In this document: one piece after another, positions 12,201 through 22,708 of the stretch
How positions within the stretch are numbered: position 1 is the first letter of the stretch
Layout: the number at the start of each line of letters is the position of its first letter
Origin: Erigeron canadensis
Lineage: Eukaryota; Streptophyta; Magnoliopsida; Asterales; Asteraceae
Assembly: GCF_010389155.1 (NCBI RefSeq)
Contig: NC_057768.1
Span: forward strand, 19,527,664 to 19,591,663
DNA length: 64,000 nt
Direction: 5' to 3'
Program-made: the position numbers and the translations under genes
The notes under the pieces: model-generated
Told to the model about the DNA's origin: nothing
Database searches by the model: none
What the model saw: the letters and a program-made list of their open reading frames with translations, nothing else

Positions 12201-15200
12201 AGTTCAGCTTCTCAGCCATACTATACTTCATATATAACCCTTGGCGTTTCCTTTGTATCTTAGACAGTCCGTATACATCTTCTTCAGCTAACTTAGTTAA
12301 ATATCATAGAGAACTTTGATACGAACCCATCTCATAATAGGCTCATATCATGCCATAAACTGGTGTAGAACTCACTCCTAAAAGCTAGCTCAAAGGAGGA
12401 GGGGACACCTATGCTTATAAACCACTAACCAATCCCATACTTGGCCGATGTGGGATCATATCAATCCCCACCCTTTTGAAGAGCCAACGTCCTCGTTGGT
12501 CACGGCTATGTTGGTCATGGTTGGCACCCTTCTCCTTGGGTCCAAGCCACCACTCCGAGCGTTGGAACCTCGAAAGGCGGGGCTGGCTCTAACACCAATT
12601 GATGCAAACCCATCCCATAATAGGCTCATATCATGCTGGTGTATAACTCACTCCTAAAAGCTAGCTCAAAGGAGGAGGGAACACCTATGCTTATAAACCA
12701 CTAACCAATCCCATACTTGGCCGATGTGGGAGCATATCAAACTTAATATAAATTTCCTAGTTTATAGCCAAAACTCTTAAACTAAGGATTGCTTGCCCAT
12801 GTGGTTGGGAGTGAATTTACTTCAATTATTATATTCATCTTTAAACCCTTCTAGCTTTTATACCACATGGTAATCATTAGCCTTCAAGTGCTCAACATAA
12901 CTTTGCTTCTAAACATGTATGTATCCAAAGACATCTAAACTTCATTTGACTAATGCACGCTCTGTCGTGTCTGCTAGCACAAGCTTTAATGTGAGCATCC
13001 AATAATGTTACTATTCAAATGCAAGAATGAATTTGAAGTGAATCAGAGGCTAAGCTAGTGCAGCTTTCATAAATACTGCACACATTACCAAAGATGCATA
13101 TCTATATATATATATATATTATTGCGAGGAGACTCTAAAAGATAATGAGAGAGAATGATACTTATCATGCACAACAAGAATTTTAGATATATCATCTACA
13201 TAGACGCCCAATACTAAGTTCAAACTATATAGAGCTGAAATTCTCAAACATAGGTGATAGGAACAATATATAGACATTAAGCTATAAGACATACTATGTC
13301 AGAGAGTTTCTGGGCTGATCCTCCATGTGGGTGTCCATCATCCATATTTAGATACTTTCCAGACATTTCACTTTTTACATGATATAGATAGCGAACAGTA
13401 GAACCCCTGTATGATGGAGGTATGACTGTAGGCAAATTCATCCTCAATATATCTGGAGATAACATAAGTTGTAGCAAATTATTAACATGAACTATTAAGA
13501 GTATCTAGAACAACAATTATATACATTATGAACAAATCTTCAACCAACAGATAATTTAACCAGCATAGGAAGAAATATAATACTATATGTTAATATAAAG
13601 TTCAACCAGCCCATGCTGCCACCGAGATTGTAAGATTTGCTTTAGCATCAAGAACATAAACTTTGTTCTAGTAGAATCAATGTTATTTGACATTTAAAGC
13701 AAAACACCACAAGCCAAATGATGCATGCAAAAACAAAATTACCCTATATTAATCAGATCCGACTAAGAAAAATTGAAAAGATCTAGTCGAAGTATTCTTT
13801 CGAATAAAAAACTCAGACTGTCATGTTATTGAGGCAAGGGATTTTACCCTGGTAAGAGTTTATCAATCAATGTAGTACAGGCGACTTGGCATTCTGGCAA
13901 AGCACCAAGTCAACTATGCACCATTGTCATAACTAACAAGACATTACAATGATTCAAATATAATCTAATGACCAGAAATCCAAACATTAACTAAATTTCC
14001 ATAAGCAATGAACATAAATGCATAACTGTCATTTTTGTTCCAATATATTTTTTATTGATTTAACTTTAGGATGTTGTCTGGACTTCCATCCAACTGCAGC
14101 CAGGCTGCCAGGGTCTGGATATGCTTCCCTGATTTTATAGATTTAATTTTCTTAGAACTAAATTGTTTCTAAAATACTTGTTAGTATCCATGTGTAACGT
14201 AAAAGGAACTTCGCCAGGCAAACCTAGTCAATAAACATGATTCTTAGAATCTGCAAGTTTGTTCTACGGGTAAAGAGTTTATTGCCGAGTGAATTAAGAA
14301 ATGCCATTTTAAAGAATGGAGCCTTTGACTTTGCACACAATATGAATTTGATCATTCATTCGGCTAAAGTCTGAAAGTTACTAATTTTTTTACTACTTCT
14401 GCTCACAATAGAGAATATAGAGGTCTCATGACAGTTACTAACTTGCTATAATTATGTCTTTAAGAGTTATTAACAGAACACTGAAGGGAAAGAGATGTAT
14501 ACACCAACATCTACTGTATAGGCTCCTTGAAAGAAAGGATTATAACCGTAATTATGCTTAAGTGTTAAGCATGCACCGTAAATGACCAAAGAGGGCCAAC
14601 ATGACATTATTAAACATTTATAAGATGTTTGAACAATTACTAACAGAATCAACTAGCAAATCAAATGCTACATCCAGTATCTACACACAAATCAAAACTG
14701 TGAATAAAAAGATACACGCCTTACATGTTCTTGTGGTGCCAGATGACAGAATCTGATTAGATACCACTGATGGTACCGTACACTCCATGAAAACATATTC
14801 CCCTGAAAAGCATACATACAAAAGAAACCATTATTTGGTTTTTATATAGATCGCTACCAGAATCATACTTGCTACCTGAATCATACTAGCTAAAGTCTTA
14901 CGTATGTCAGGTGGAGATCATATTTATTCCACGAACTTACAATAAGTTAGGTCAAAAACCACGCATTCACATTTTCCTATTAATTTTAGGTAAAAAGGTT
15001 TACCCTGGTTATTTTTCATTTTCCTATTAATTTGTATCCAACGTTTTTCAGGTTTAACTAACATTTGCTAGTTACACGTAGATATCCTAAACTTTTTCCA
15101 GATTCTAAACTCCTAGACATGATCAAAAAGCAAAACCCTTTTCCATTCGAATAGAGAAAGTAAAAAATAAGCATAGCCAAAATAAGGCAAGAAGAAAGTA

Positions 15201-16115
15201 CAACATACATCAAATGTCTAAGAATAACTCTCAGGTAACAAAATAAAAGGCTCATGTGAACCTCGAGTTTCCAATGCTTTCTTCAATGTTGATAATAACA
15301 GTAAAACTAAAATTAGCAAGTCCAACGTTTTCCTTTTAAAAGGCTCATCATATAGGTGAAATGTCTTGAAATAACCCGATAACAAAATAAAAAGGCTCAT
15401 TTGAACCTCAAGTTCCCAATAATAACTTCGGTCTAAACAACTTAAAATCAGCTAGTCATTTATATCGATGATCAAATGTAATGTGGTATCAACACCTTGT
15501 AATATTACATTCTATGTTCGCTAAGGTCGGTCATTTATATCGATGATCATCACTTTTATATCCCATTTTGTCTAGTGAATCAGTAAAGAATAAGAGGTCT
15601 CGGCTCGAAATCTACCCCAAACATATTTGGAGGTGGGTCTGGGTGAGTTTTTTCCCCAGTTTCTCGGGGTTTATATTGGGGATCTGTTCTACGGGTAGCG
15701 CGGACCTGGCAACGTATGCTTAGACCTCCGGTAGAAATTCACACTTTTCATACAAAAATAGTAAAGAATTAAAAAAAAAAAAAAAAAGGAAAGGAAAGAA
15801 ACCTTTTTTTGATGTTGATTTGTGAGTAGCAGTAGTGGTGAACCACTGAGTATCCAATTTCTCAATGCCTTTAGCTTCAAAGGTTAATTTATCAAGTAAA
15901 AAAGAAGTAGATTCGCCGGGTGGGTTTCGGATCTGGATGGTAATGGTAACCGGATCACCGGGTCTGTAAACTTTCTTATCACTGTCTAATTTCAATGATG
16001 GAGGAATCGGTTCCACCGGCACTACTATTTCATATTTAACTTCTTCTTGTTTCCCCCCACCGATGCCGAACAATGATGTCAGCCTGCTGCTTCTTCTCGA
16101 TGGAGGCAGCGGCAT
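3272..16115 (-). CDS. RGP1: Rgp1-domain protein, RAB6A-GEF complex partner 2 homolog (12 exons, 543 aa)
   Basis: Exons in transcript order: 15803-16115, 14725-14802, 13295-13452, 11441-11516, 9966-10033, 9231-9483, 8244-8372, 7989-8095, 7857-7910, 7323-7406, 5320-5483, 3272-3419. All introns are GT-AG, the phases chain without a break, and the 1632 nt end at TGA. The N-terminus has a basic Ser-rich stretch. An arrestin-like strand follows (YRPGDPVTITIQIRNP, about residues 49-64), then the IPPSYRGSTVRYLYHVK core (about 147-163), EARLSLQIWV (from residue 184), a Ser-rich insert (about 240-350), and a conserved C-terminus with HPLLIEGRDKCEWVLPITV. In yeast and animals Rgp1 pairs with Ric1 as a guanine-nucleotide exchange factor for Rab6/Ypt6 at the Golgi; the same role is inferred here. 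The symbol should not be confused with plant reversibly glycosylated polypeptide. Introns hold a TRIM and several MITE-like repeats. The reading frame is intact. Confidence 0.92.
6668..6900 (-). repeat. Dispersed intron MITE-like repeat, copy A (Rgp1 intron 10)
   Basis: Begins GTGGCAAAACTGGGGGTTTG and continues with a gggtaacaggtcggtc-type phrase. This matches the reverse complement of the right end of the copy at 7466-7816, so it is the same family in opposite orientation. The right border is not clear; the end given is approximate. Confidence 0.4.
7466..7816 (+). repeat. Dispersed intron MITE-like repeat, copy B (Rgp1 intron 9)
   Basis: The 351-bp unit has short terminal inverted repeats, TTGGCAA at the left and TTTGCCAA at the right. 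The subterminal right side carries the gacctgttacccagcccacc phrase that recurs in copies A and C. No coding capacity. The superfamily is not assignable from these ends. Confidence 0.45.
9553..9893 (+). repeat. Dispersed intron MITE-like repeat, copy C (Rgp1 intron 5)
   Basis: Starts TAAGTGGCAAATTAAACCC and ends CTTTTACCACCTTA, an imperfect inverted pair. A gacctgttaccta phrase near the right end matches copy B. Same length class (about 340 bp) as copy B. Borders are approximate by a few bases. Confidence 0.4.
10173..10341. repeat. Small TIR element (MITE candidate) in Rgp1 intron 4
   Basis: The left end TGTGTTTGGGTT is repeated in inverted form as AACCCAAACACA at the right end, enclosing 169 bp. 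No clear target-site duplication is visible. The terminal sequence resembles GTTTGG-type ends of Tourist/PIF or hAT MITEs, but the family is not certain. Confidence 0.4.
12317..12463 (-). repeat. TRIM 3' LTR (minus orientation)
   Basis: 147-bp terminal repeat with TG/CA ends. On the minus strand it contains the CCCACATCGGCC phrase common in plant TRIM LTRs. It pairs with 12600-12739. Confidence 0.9.
12600..12739 (-). repeat. TRIM 5' LTR (minus orientation)
   Basis: 140-bp terminal repeat, about 95% identical to 12317-12463 apart from a 7-bp indel. The primer-binding site lies immediately inside it at about 12586-12599. Confidence 0.9.
15236..15555. repeat. Short duplications in Rgp1 intron 1
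   Basis: A ~40-bp block with AAATAAAAGGCTCAT then GAACCTC appears at about 15236-15276 and again at about 15379-15420. A second block, TCATTTATATCGATGATCA, appears at about 15457 and 15531. Both look like local duplications with drift. Confidence 0.45.
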
Positions 16116-16341
16116 TGCCGAGGTTGGGGTTTTTTTCTAGATTGATCTAATAATAACCTTTTTTTTAATGATTCAATGAAGGAATGGAATCTGTGATTGA
16201 GTAGACTAGTGTTGTCGGTGGTAATCGGGGTGGGATGGAATGGGTGAAATGGAAGAGCAGGATCTACACGGATAACTTTTACCGCGAGTCATCAAATGTA
16301 TCGTTGAACGAGATTTGTTTAGTTTTTGTAAAGGATTATTT
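16116..16341. promoter_or_regulatory. Remaining 5' flank of the RGP1-like gene
   Basis: Only about 226 bp separate the RGP1-like start codon from the first recognisable LTR sequence. This stretch should hold the 5' UTR and any proximal promoter. I see no convincing TATA box for the minus strand. The call rests on position only. Confidence 0.35.
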
Positions 16342-16541
16342 TGTTCGAATATCTTAATATCATAAATCATTTTTTCATTTCAAAATAAGACAAAATCTTT
16401 ATCATTTCCTGGAATAAGAAAAGACATGATTTTATATTTATTTTTATCTTCCAAAACTCTTACATAAATAAATGTTAGGCAGATTGTTCTAATCATTACA
16501 AATCAATACAAAACCTTCTTTTCATTATATTCTTGTTAACA
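16342..16541 (+). repeat. Copia LTR, plus orientation (left flank)
   Basis: Its right part (from about 16390) matches the inverted LTR at 19244-19413, including the AATCATTACAAATCAA and CTTCCAAAACTCTT blocks, and ends GTTAACA. The following CGGTATCAGAGC resembles an initiator-Met primer-binding site. It lacks about 29 bp present in the other copies, so it is a diverged copy. The left border at TGTTCGAAT is tentative. Confidence 0.65.
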
Positions 16542-16544
16542 CGG

Positions 16545-17392
16545 TATCAGAGCTACTTTGCTTATACTCATACTTCTTCATGGCCAGTGTGAACCTACCA
16601 AACCATTTTTTAAGTGATTGTTTCGGTCCTTAACTTGTAGACCTCTCTAGGCTTGAAATTTTGAGCGAAACCAGGTGGGGGTCCATATACACTTCTTCTT
16701 TTAATTCTCCGTTTAAGAAAGCATTTTTAACATCGAATTGATGAAGAGGTCATCCTTGATTTGCTGCTACAGAGAATAAGACCCTTATTGTATCTAGCCT
16801 TGCAACCGGGGAGAATGTTTCAGAATAGTCAATTTCATATGTTTAAGTGTATCCTTTGCCAACAAATCGAGCTTTATATCGTTTAATCTCGCCATTTGGC
16901 TTAAACTTAACTTTATAGATCCACCGACAGCCTACTGGTTTCTTTCCTTGGGGTAAAGCACACTTGTCCCACGTTTCATTTTTCTCTAATGCATCCATCT
17001 CTACATTTATTGCATCTTTTCATTTCTTTATTTTCAAGGCTTGTTCTACACTTAATGAAATTTCTTCTGAATATATCTTTGCCATGAATGCTTTTGCTTC
17101 TTTAGAAAGATTTTCTCTTGCTATGTTAGCTAGAGAATATTTAGAACTCCTAGAGAATTTTTCTGAAGAGTACCGTTTTGCAGGTATTACTCGAGTTGAC
17201 CTGAGTGGCAGAACATACTTTTCTGGAGCTTCTATAGTGATCTGTCAACTTCTACGGCATTCTGTTCAACATGTTCTTCACTTTCCTGCACGCTTACATT
17301 TGTGGAATCTAGTACACTTTCATTTAAAACATCAAGAGAATTACTCAGTGAAGAATTACTTACCTCAGACATCAGGTTTGGGACTTAGATGA
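16545..17392 (-). pseudogene. Copia reverse transcriptase fragment (inverted core)
   Basis: The minus strand encodes, with interruptions, the start of the copia RT domain: ETWDKCALPQGKKPVGCRW, a YKARFVGKGYT-like block, an FDVKNAFLNGELKEEVYM block, and a WFGRFTLAMKKYEYK block. At the left end it runs into sequence resembling the primer-binding site, GCTCTGATACC, and then into the plus-oriented LTR. Stops and frame changes are present. The catalytic YVDD region is absent. Confidence 0.75.
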
Positions 17393-17413
17393 CTGTTCTT
17401 GAGACTGAGATGA

Positions 17414-18155
17414 CTAGTCAACCATAGTATTTTCAAAATCAACATCAACTGTGGTATTTTTACTAACATCATAATTATAACTAAGCCAACTCAATGTGTC
17501 ACATTGTTTCTCCCCCTGACCATTGTGTTGTGGGGAGTAAAAATAGCTAGTTTCAAGAAAATCACAATTCATAGTGGTAAACATGTGTTGGGTTTTTGGA
17601 TTATAACATCTATACCCCTTTTGAGTGACTCCATATCCCACAAAGACACATTTCTCAGTACATGGATCAAATTTATTTCGATATGATTTTGGAATATGAA
17701 CAAAAATTGTACATCCAAAAAGTTTGGGTTGAAGAGTATGATATTCAGTGAAGATTTCTAATGGGGTTTTCATGTTTAGGATTTTTGTACAAAGCCGATT
17801 AATTAGGTAAATGGCAGTGGCTAGAGCTTCAGGCCAAAACAGTTTAGGAACACAATATTCGATTATTAAAGCTCTAGTCTTTGCCAATAAAAGTCTATTT
17901 TTCCGTTCAGTAACACCGTTTTGTTCTGGGGTATAAGGGCATGTGGGTTTGATGGATTATACCTTTGGATTGGAAAAACAGGTTCATCTGTGAGTTTATA
18001 TATTCTCCACCATTGTCGGACCTCACAATTTTGATAGATTTTTGAAATTGGTTTTGAACCATGGTATAAACTGCAGTGAACCTATCATAGACTTCGACTT
18101 TATTTTTCAAAAAATAAAGCCAAGTCATCCGGGTGCAATCATCAACAAATATCAC
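17414..18155 (-). pseudogene. Copia integrase, frameshifted
   Basis: The DDE core is readable in two frames. VDDCTRMTWLYFLK and VRSDNGGEY carry the two Asp residues. A frame change near 17945 is followed by PEQNGVTERKNRLLLAK with the Glu. The C-terminal part includes LFWPEALATAIYLINR and a GCTIFVHIPKS-type block typical of copia integrase. The frameshift inactivates it. Confidence 0.85.
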
Positions 18156-18214
18156 ATAATACCGGAAATTTTGACCTCCAATAAAAGGAACCGGACCCCA
18201 AACATTTGAATGAA

Positions 18215-18770
18215 TTAATGAAAAATGTGTTTTAGCTCTAGTTCTATTAGGTTTAAAGGTCTGTCTATGGCCAAAAATGCAAGTTCACAAGAAATTGATT
18301 TATTGGAAGGAAAAAGATTAGGAAACAAGATGTGTGGATAACTACCAGAAGGATGTCCCAGTCGTCTATGCCATAACCATGCTTTACTTTCACTTGTTCT
18401 ATGAGCCAACATCACGGTTCCACTTTGAGTTACTTCATCAACATAATGCAGTCCTCCTCTTTCAGTGTCACGCCCAATGATCTGTCCAGTTCTGATATCC
18501 TGTAAGAGACAAAAAGTTGGATACATGAGTACTTTACAGTTTAGTTCTTTTGTCACATGACTAATTGATAAAAGTTTATGTGACAAAGAAGGAACATGGA
18601 GGCAATTAGATAATATAATATTAGGAGAAATTTCAATTATTCCCCCGGATTTTACATCCATTCTTCCTTTGTTTGCAGCTTGGATGTGAGTTTTCACAAG
18701 TTTTGATAGCGCTGTAAAATCTGATACTTCATATGTCATCGTGTCGGTGGCACCACAATCAAATATCCAC
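18215..18770 (-). pseudogene. Copia protease and GAG-pre-integrase region
   Basis: Upstream of the ATG at 18739 the frame carries WIFDCGATDTM, the aspartic-protease D-x-G-A motif. It is followed by the zinc-binding pre-integrase block with WLWHRRLGHPS. The link to gag is out of frame by one base near 18750-18770. Confidence 0.8.
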
Positions 18771-19161
18771 GCTCCATTATTTTTGTTAGTATTTGTTTAG
18801 CCATATTTGCACCCTCATGATCACTCAGGGGTATTTTTTGACATATTTTATCTGCATGTGAACAAATGAAACTTTGTAAATAAAAGGGGTGTTTTGATCG
18901 GTTTAGGGTTAATAGTTGTTTTTCAAATTTGCCGGAATTACTTTCCATGGTAGATCTGATATTCATTGTGAGTTGGGATTCAGAGTTGCCGGAATTACCT
19001 TCCATGGCGGCTCTGAGATTTGTTGCCGAAATTTCATGGTGATACCATGTTGAGTTATTTGGATCAGAATTGATGTTTTTATTTATATATGATTGTTGGT
19101 TAGCATTGTACTGCAAGAATTTTGCCAAATCTGAACCTCTGTCGCCGGCTGTATCGGCCAT
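18736..19161 (-). pseudogene. Copia gag remnant
   Basis: A 141-codon frame starts MADTAGDRGSDLAKFL, about 70 bp inside the primer-binding site as expected for gag. No CCHC zinc knuckle is visible and the frame is much shorter than a normal copia gag, so most of gag appears deleted. The N-terminal half contains a repeated MEGNSGNSE/MESNSGKFE block. Confidence 0.6.
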
Positions 19162-19231
19162 GGTGGCTTAGATTTGGTTTTAGGCGATAGGATTGGTGAT
19201 TAAAAGGTAAATGATGAGGCCGGGATCGCCT

Positions 19232-19243
19232 GCTCTGATGCCA
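19232..19243 (-). other. Copia primer-binding site (initiator-Met tRNA type)
   Basis: On the minus strand, TGGCATCAGAGC directly follows the LTR end TTAACA. It differs by one base from the common plant PBS TGGTATCAGAGC. Confidence 0.85.
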
Positions 19244-19413
19244 TGTTAAGAATAGAATGAAAAGAAGGTTTTGTGTTGATTTGTAATGATTAGAACAATC
19301 TACCTAGCCTCTATTTATACAAGAGTTTTGGAAGATAAAAATAGAAATAAAATCGTGTCTTGATTCTTGGTTTGCTGGATAAGTCACAATCTTCTTATTC
19401 CTGGAAATGATGA
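19244..19413 (-). repeat. Copia LTR, minus orientation, truncated at its outer end
   Basis: Matches the plus LTRs at 16342-16541 and 20342-20435 in reverse. It contains a TATA-like TATAAATAG on the minus strand. It stops about 40 bp short of the expected TGTTAG start, inside GGAAATGATGA (19403-19413), where the sequence becomes RT coding on the plus strand. Confidence 0.8.
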
Positions 19414-20347
19414 AAATGAAATCAATAAGCTAAAAGAAGATTTATGTGCAGAATTTGAAATGAAGGATCTGAGAAATTTAAGATACTTCCTTGGCATTGA
19501 GGTATTGAGATCACAACAAGGAATTTTTATTTGTTAGAAGAGGTATATTTTGGATTTTTTGGCCGAGACAGGGATGATTGATTGTAAACCAGCAGATACA
19601 CCCATGGTTATGAATCAAAAGTTGTTTATGAAATTAGATGGAAAGCTTGCTGATAAAAACACATATAAGTGAATGGTGGGGAAGTTGATTTACCTTGCTC
19701 ATACTAGTCCAGATATAGCATGTGTTGTTGGAGTAGTGAGTCAATTCATGCACCAACCTCAAGAAGAACACATGGATGCAGTTCTAAGAATTATCAGATA
19801 CCTCAAAGGAACTACTGGTTATGGAGTATTGTTTAAAGCAAATGGTCATATGAATATTCAAATTTATACAGATGTTGATTGGGCTGGAGATAAAGGGAAC
19901 AGAAGATCAACTTCAGGATATTTTTCTTTGGTAGGTGGTAATCTTGTCACATAGAAAAGTAAGAAACATAAAGTTGTCTCTCTATCAAGTGCAGAAGCTG
20001 AATTTCGAGGTATAGCTAAAGGCTTAGCAGACTCATTGTGGCTGAAGAAACTTGTGACTGGGTTAGGATTTGCTCCCAAAGAAAGTATACGGATCATGAG
20101 CCATAATGAAGCTGCGATTCAAATTTCAGAAAATCCGGTTCAACATGATAGAACCAAACATGTAGAGGTCCATCGTCATTTCATCAAAGAGAAACTTGAA
20201 GATGGGATTATCAAATTACCGTTTGTTAAGTCTGAAGATCAACTTGCAGATATTTTTACTAAAGCAGTGGGAACAGCTATCTTTCACAAATGTCTGAGCA
20301 AGGTGAATATTGATAATCCTACTATTCAACTTGAGGGGGAGTGTTAG
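19403..20347 (+). pseudogene. Copia RT C-terminal part and RNase H
   Basis: The plus strand resumes RT at GNDENEINKLKEDL and continues with MKDLRNLRYFLGIEV, KPADTPM and YLAHTSPDIA. RNase H follows with YTDVDWAGD, STSGY, SLSSAEAEF and HNEAAIQI-like blocks, then the C-terminal KSEDQLADIFTKA. In-frame stops occur near 19535, 19672 and 19953. The final stop overlaps the start of the 3' LTR. Confidence 0.85.
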
Positions 20348-20435
20348 AATTAGAGATTTCAAGATAAGACCAAATCATCATCATTTCTCGGAATAAGAAG
20401 ATTGTGACTTATCCAGCAAACCAAGAATCAAGACA
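20342..20435 (+). repeat. Truncated copia 3' LTR
   Basis: Preceded by the polypurine tract TTGAGGGGGAG (20331-20341). Begins TGTTAGAATTAGAG and matches the inverted LTR until AATCAAGACAC, after which the sequence is unrelated. The rest of the LTR is missing. Confidence 0.8.
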
Positions 20436-22589
20436 CAAACCTCATAACGAAACAACTAAAAGAAGTACGAACCAAGCAAACCCATAGATCCTCCTTTCTA
20501 ATTACCTGTTGTCCATACAATGCGGCAGCGATGATGATAGTGACACGAGGTTATCGTGGCGGCAGCTAGGGGGTGGCGGCGGCACTGATGGGTGGTGTGA
20601 GCAATGATGGTGTGGACAATTAGAGGAAATCACAAACACAAATTATACAGTAATATTTAATTTTGCGGAAAACGAAGGTGTCGACAATTAGAGAAAATCA
20701 CAAACATAAATTATAATAAACGTTTGTAGAGACTTTTATTTTTAAAGATTTTCATTATCAGAAGCATTTGTTCTTACAAAAGATGGAATTGAGCATACAA
20801 CAAATACAAATGAGATTCTTTCATATATCACTAGATATCTCTAATTTGTTTTCTTCTAGTATATGTTGTGACTCCAAAAGTATACATCACGTATATGCCT
20901 TAAAATAGCTCAAGTACCTAAAAATATACATTTAAATTACGTCAACATAAAGTTGGTGAGTTCACAGTTTTTATAATAAGAATTTACCTTGGGATTACAA
21001 GATTTGAATATGATATCGCATGCATTACGACTATCAAGTATACGTGGGTTATTTCAACCTATTAATTCGTATATCACATGCTTATACCTTGGAAACCGAA
21101 TACCTTAAAATCATACGATTCACGTATATATATTACCCCTTTTGTGATGCTAATGCTCAACACAATCACGATTTAGTTCAAATATTAATTATCTCTTGCA
21201 TGTGTTAGTGCCACTAACCAGCATAGGTATGTTAACCCAATAGTACTACTTATAATATTCCGTCTTAATTTAATAGTCCAAGTTTCATATAGCGGATTTC
21301 AATTCAAAACATTGTAGCAAAAGTATAAGCATGAATCATTTAAACAATTGTGTCCATAAAACAAAATCATTGTGTATTCTTAGTCCCTAAAATAGTAAAT
21401 AGGGATCCATGAAACTCACCTTAGATCGGTGATTCATTAGTGAATTAAAAAGATTGATGATGACGGTGATGGACAAGCAATTTATCCTAATAGAAAATAC
21501 GATTTCATTTATATTCTTGGTTTAAACTTAATGTATATATTATGTTATCTATTAATACGTTTGTCAACGTAACTGGTTTCGGGTTCTTTCAATAACCTTT
21601 GTAATTTATTATGAAATATTTATAAATGAAATCTCCTTTATTTTTATAGAAATCCTTTAAAAGCTTTTGTCAAAATGCAACTAATAAGCTAACAATTAGC
21701 TTAAGAATGAATGAGGATAAAGAGATACTTGATAGTATTTCTTTGAATTGATACAGAATGTATTCGGAGATATATACGAGTGTGTATATATATTATATAG
21801 AAGAGATACTTTAGGTTGTAAGATTATAATTAATACGAAATTGTATATTAGTTATATAATGAAAAGATGCCTTAAATGGCAAGATTTGTAATTAATAAAA
21901 AAAAATGTATTAATTATAAATGAAAAGATACTTTGATAGTATCCGAAAACTAATACCCCTTCATGCCCGGATAATTATACGGAGGGTTCAAGGAGAGATG
22001 GAGCACTGGGGTCAAGGCACTTTAATTCGTAAACCCATCACAAACTCGGCTGAAACCCTTTATCATCCCTTAGCTATATAACAAGCCCGCGATCAAGAAG
22101 TACTTGATATAAAAGAAAACATATATATTCAAGATACAAAATACGCAATATATCGATTTATTGAGATACGATATATATAAAAATAAAATAGATAATTATA
22201 TGAATATTCATTTGATTATACTTCATTGGAAGTATATAAAGAGATCCATTAAAAGTATAAAGCTCGTGCATATATATAAAAGTGTCAACAATTCATTATG
22301 CATATAAAAGAGATATTTAACATATTTAAATGCAATTACGTATCACTTGCGTATAAAATAAGTTGATACGCATTTCATTACACAACATATAGTCATATAA
22401 TCATGTAAATATTTAAAGAGTGTATTGAGAAAGGCTTTATGGAAACTTACAATGATAAAAGACTTTGTGTAATTTAAGATCAAAATGATCTTAAAAGAAG
22501 AAACCAAAATAAATGGTGGAAGAAGATTATAAGATGGAGCTGAATCTTTGAAGACAATGTTTAAGAAAACTCTTATAGAAGACCACTTG
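20436..22589. other. Gene-poor spacer
   Basis: AT-rich sequence with a short GC-rich GGCGGC-type patch around 20550-20590. No gene, RNA gene or bounded element is supported. Confidence 0.5.
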
Positions 22590-22706
22590 AAGATTATAAC
22601 AACCTTTGATGAAGAATACTACAATTTGAAGATTATAACAACCTTTGATGAAGAATACTACAATTTGAAGATTATAACAACCTTTGATGAAGTATACTTG
22701 AACTTG
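22590..22706. repeat. 39-bp minisatellite, three copies
   Basis: Units at 22590-22628, 22629-22667 and 22668-22706. The first two are identical; the third has several substitutions near its end. A fragment of the unit start continues past 22706. The unit is 13 codons long, so it stays open in several frames, which explains the small open frames on both strands. Confidence 0.9.
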
Positions 22707-22708
22707 AA

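Larger units (their letters stand above)
12317..12739 (-). mobile_element. Complete TRIM retrotransposon in Rgp1 intron 3
   Basis: Two direct repeats act as LTRs: 12317-12463 (147 bp) and 12600-12739 (140 bp). They differ by a 7-bp indel and about six substitutions. Each LTR has TG...CA ends. On the minus strand the 136-bp internal region begins beside the 5' LTR with TTGGTGTTAGAGCC, close to the initiator-Met tRNA primer-binding site TGGTATCAGAGC. It ends beside the 3' LTR with the polypurine tract AAAAGGGTGGGGA. Perfect 5-bp target duplications AACTT lie at 12312-12316 and 12740-12744. There is no coding capacity. The interior is clearly more GC-rich than the intron around it. It has the same orientation as the host gene. 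Confidence 0.93.
16342..20435. mobile_element. Ty1/copia element with inverted core
   Basis: The order left to right is: plus-oriented 5' LTR; minus-oriented RT part, integrase, GAG-pre-integrase, protease and gag; minus-oriented primer-binding site and partial LTR; plus-oriented second part of RT and RNase H; polypurine tract; truncated plus 3' LTR. Both inner breakpoints fall inside RT, and the segment between them that should carry the YVDD catalytic motif is missing. Frameshifts and stops make it non-functional. No target-site duplication is recognised, and the 3' LTR is cut short. It lies immediately upstream of the RGP1-like gene. Confidence 0.8.

Noticed and set aside
12448..12657. 69-codon open frame on the plus strand in Rgp1 intron 3
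   Set aside because: It lies across the TRIM interior and LTR on the strand opposite to the element; non-coding TRIM sequence explains it.
16342..19413. Autointegration of copia cDNA as the cause of the inverted core
   Set aside because: Autointegration would join the intact LTR terminus to the target. Here the inverted LTR is cut about 40 bp inside its end at a microhomology, so strand switching or recombination is more likely.
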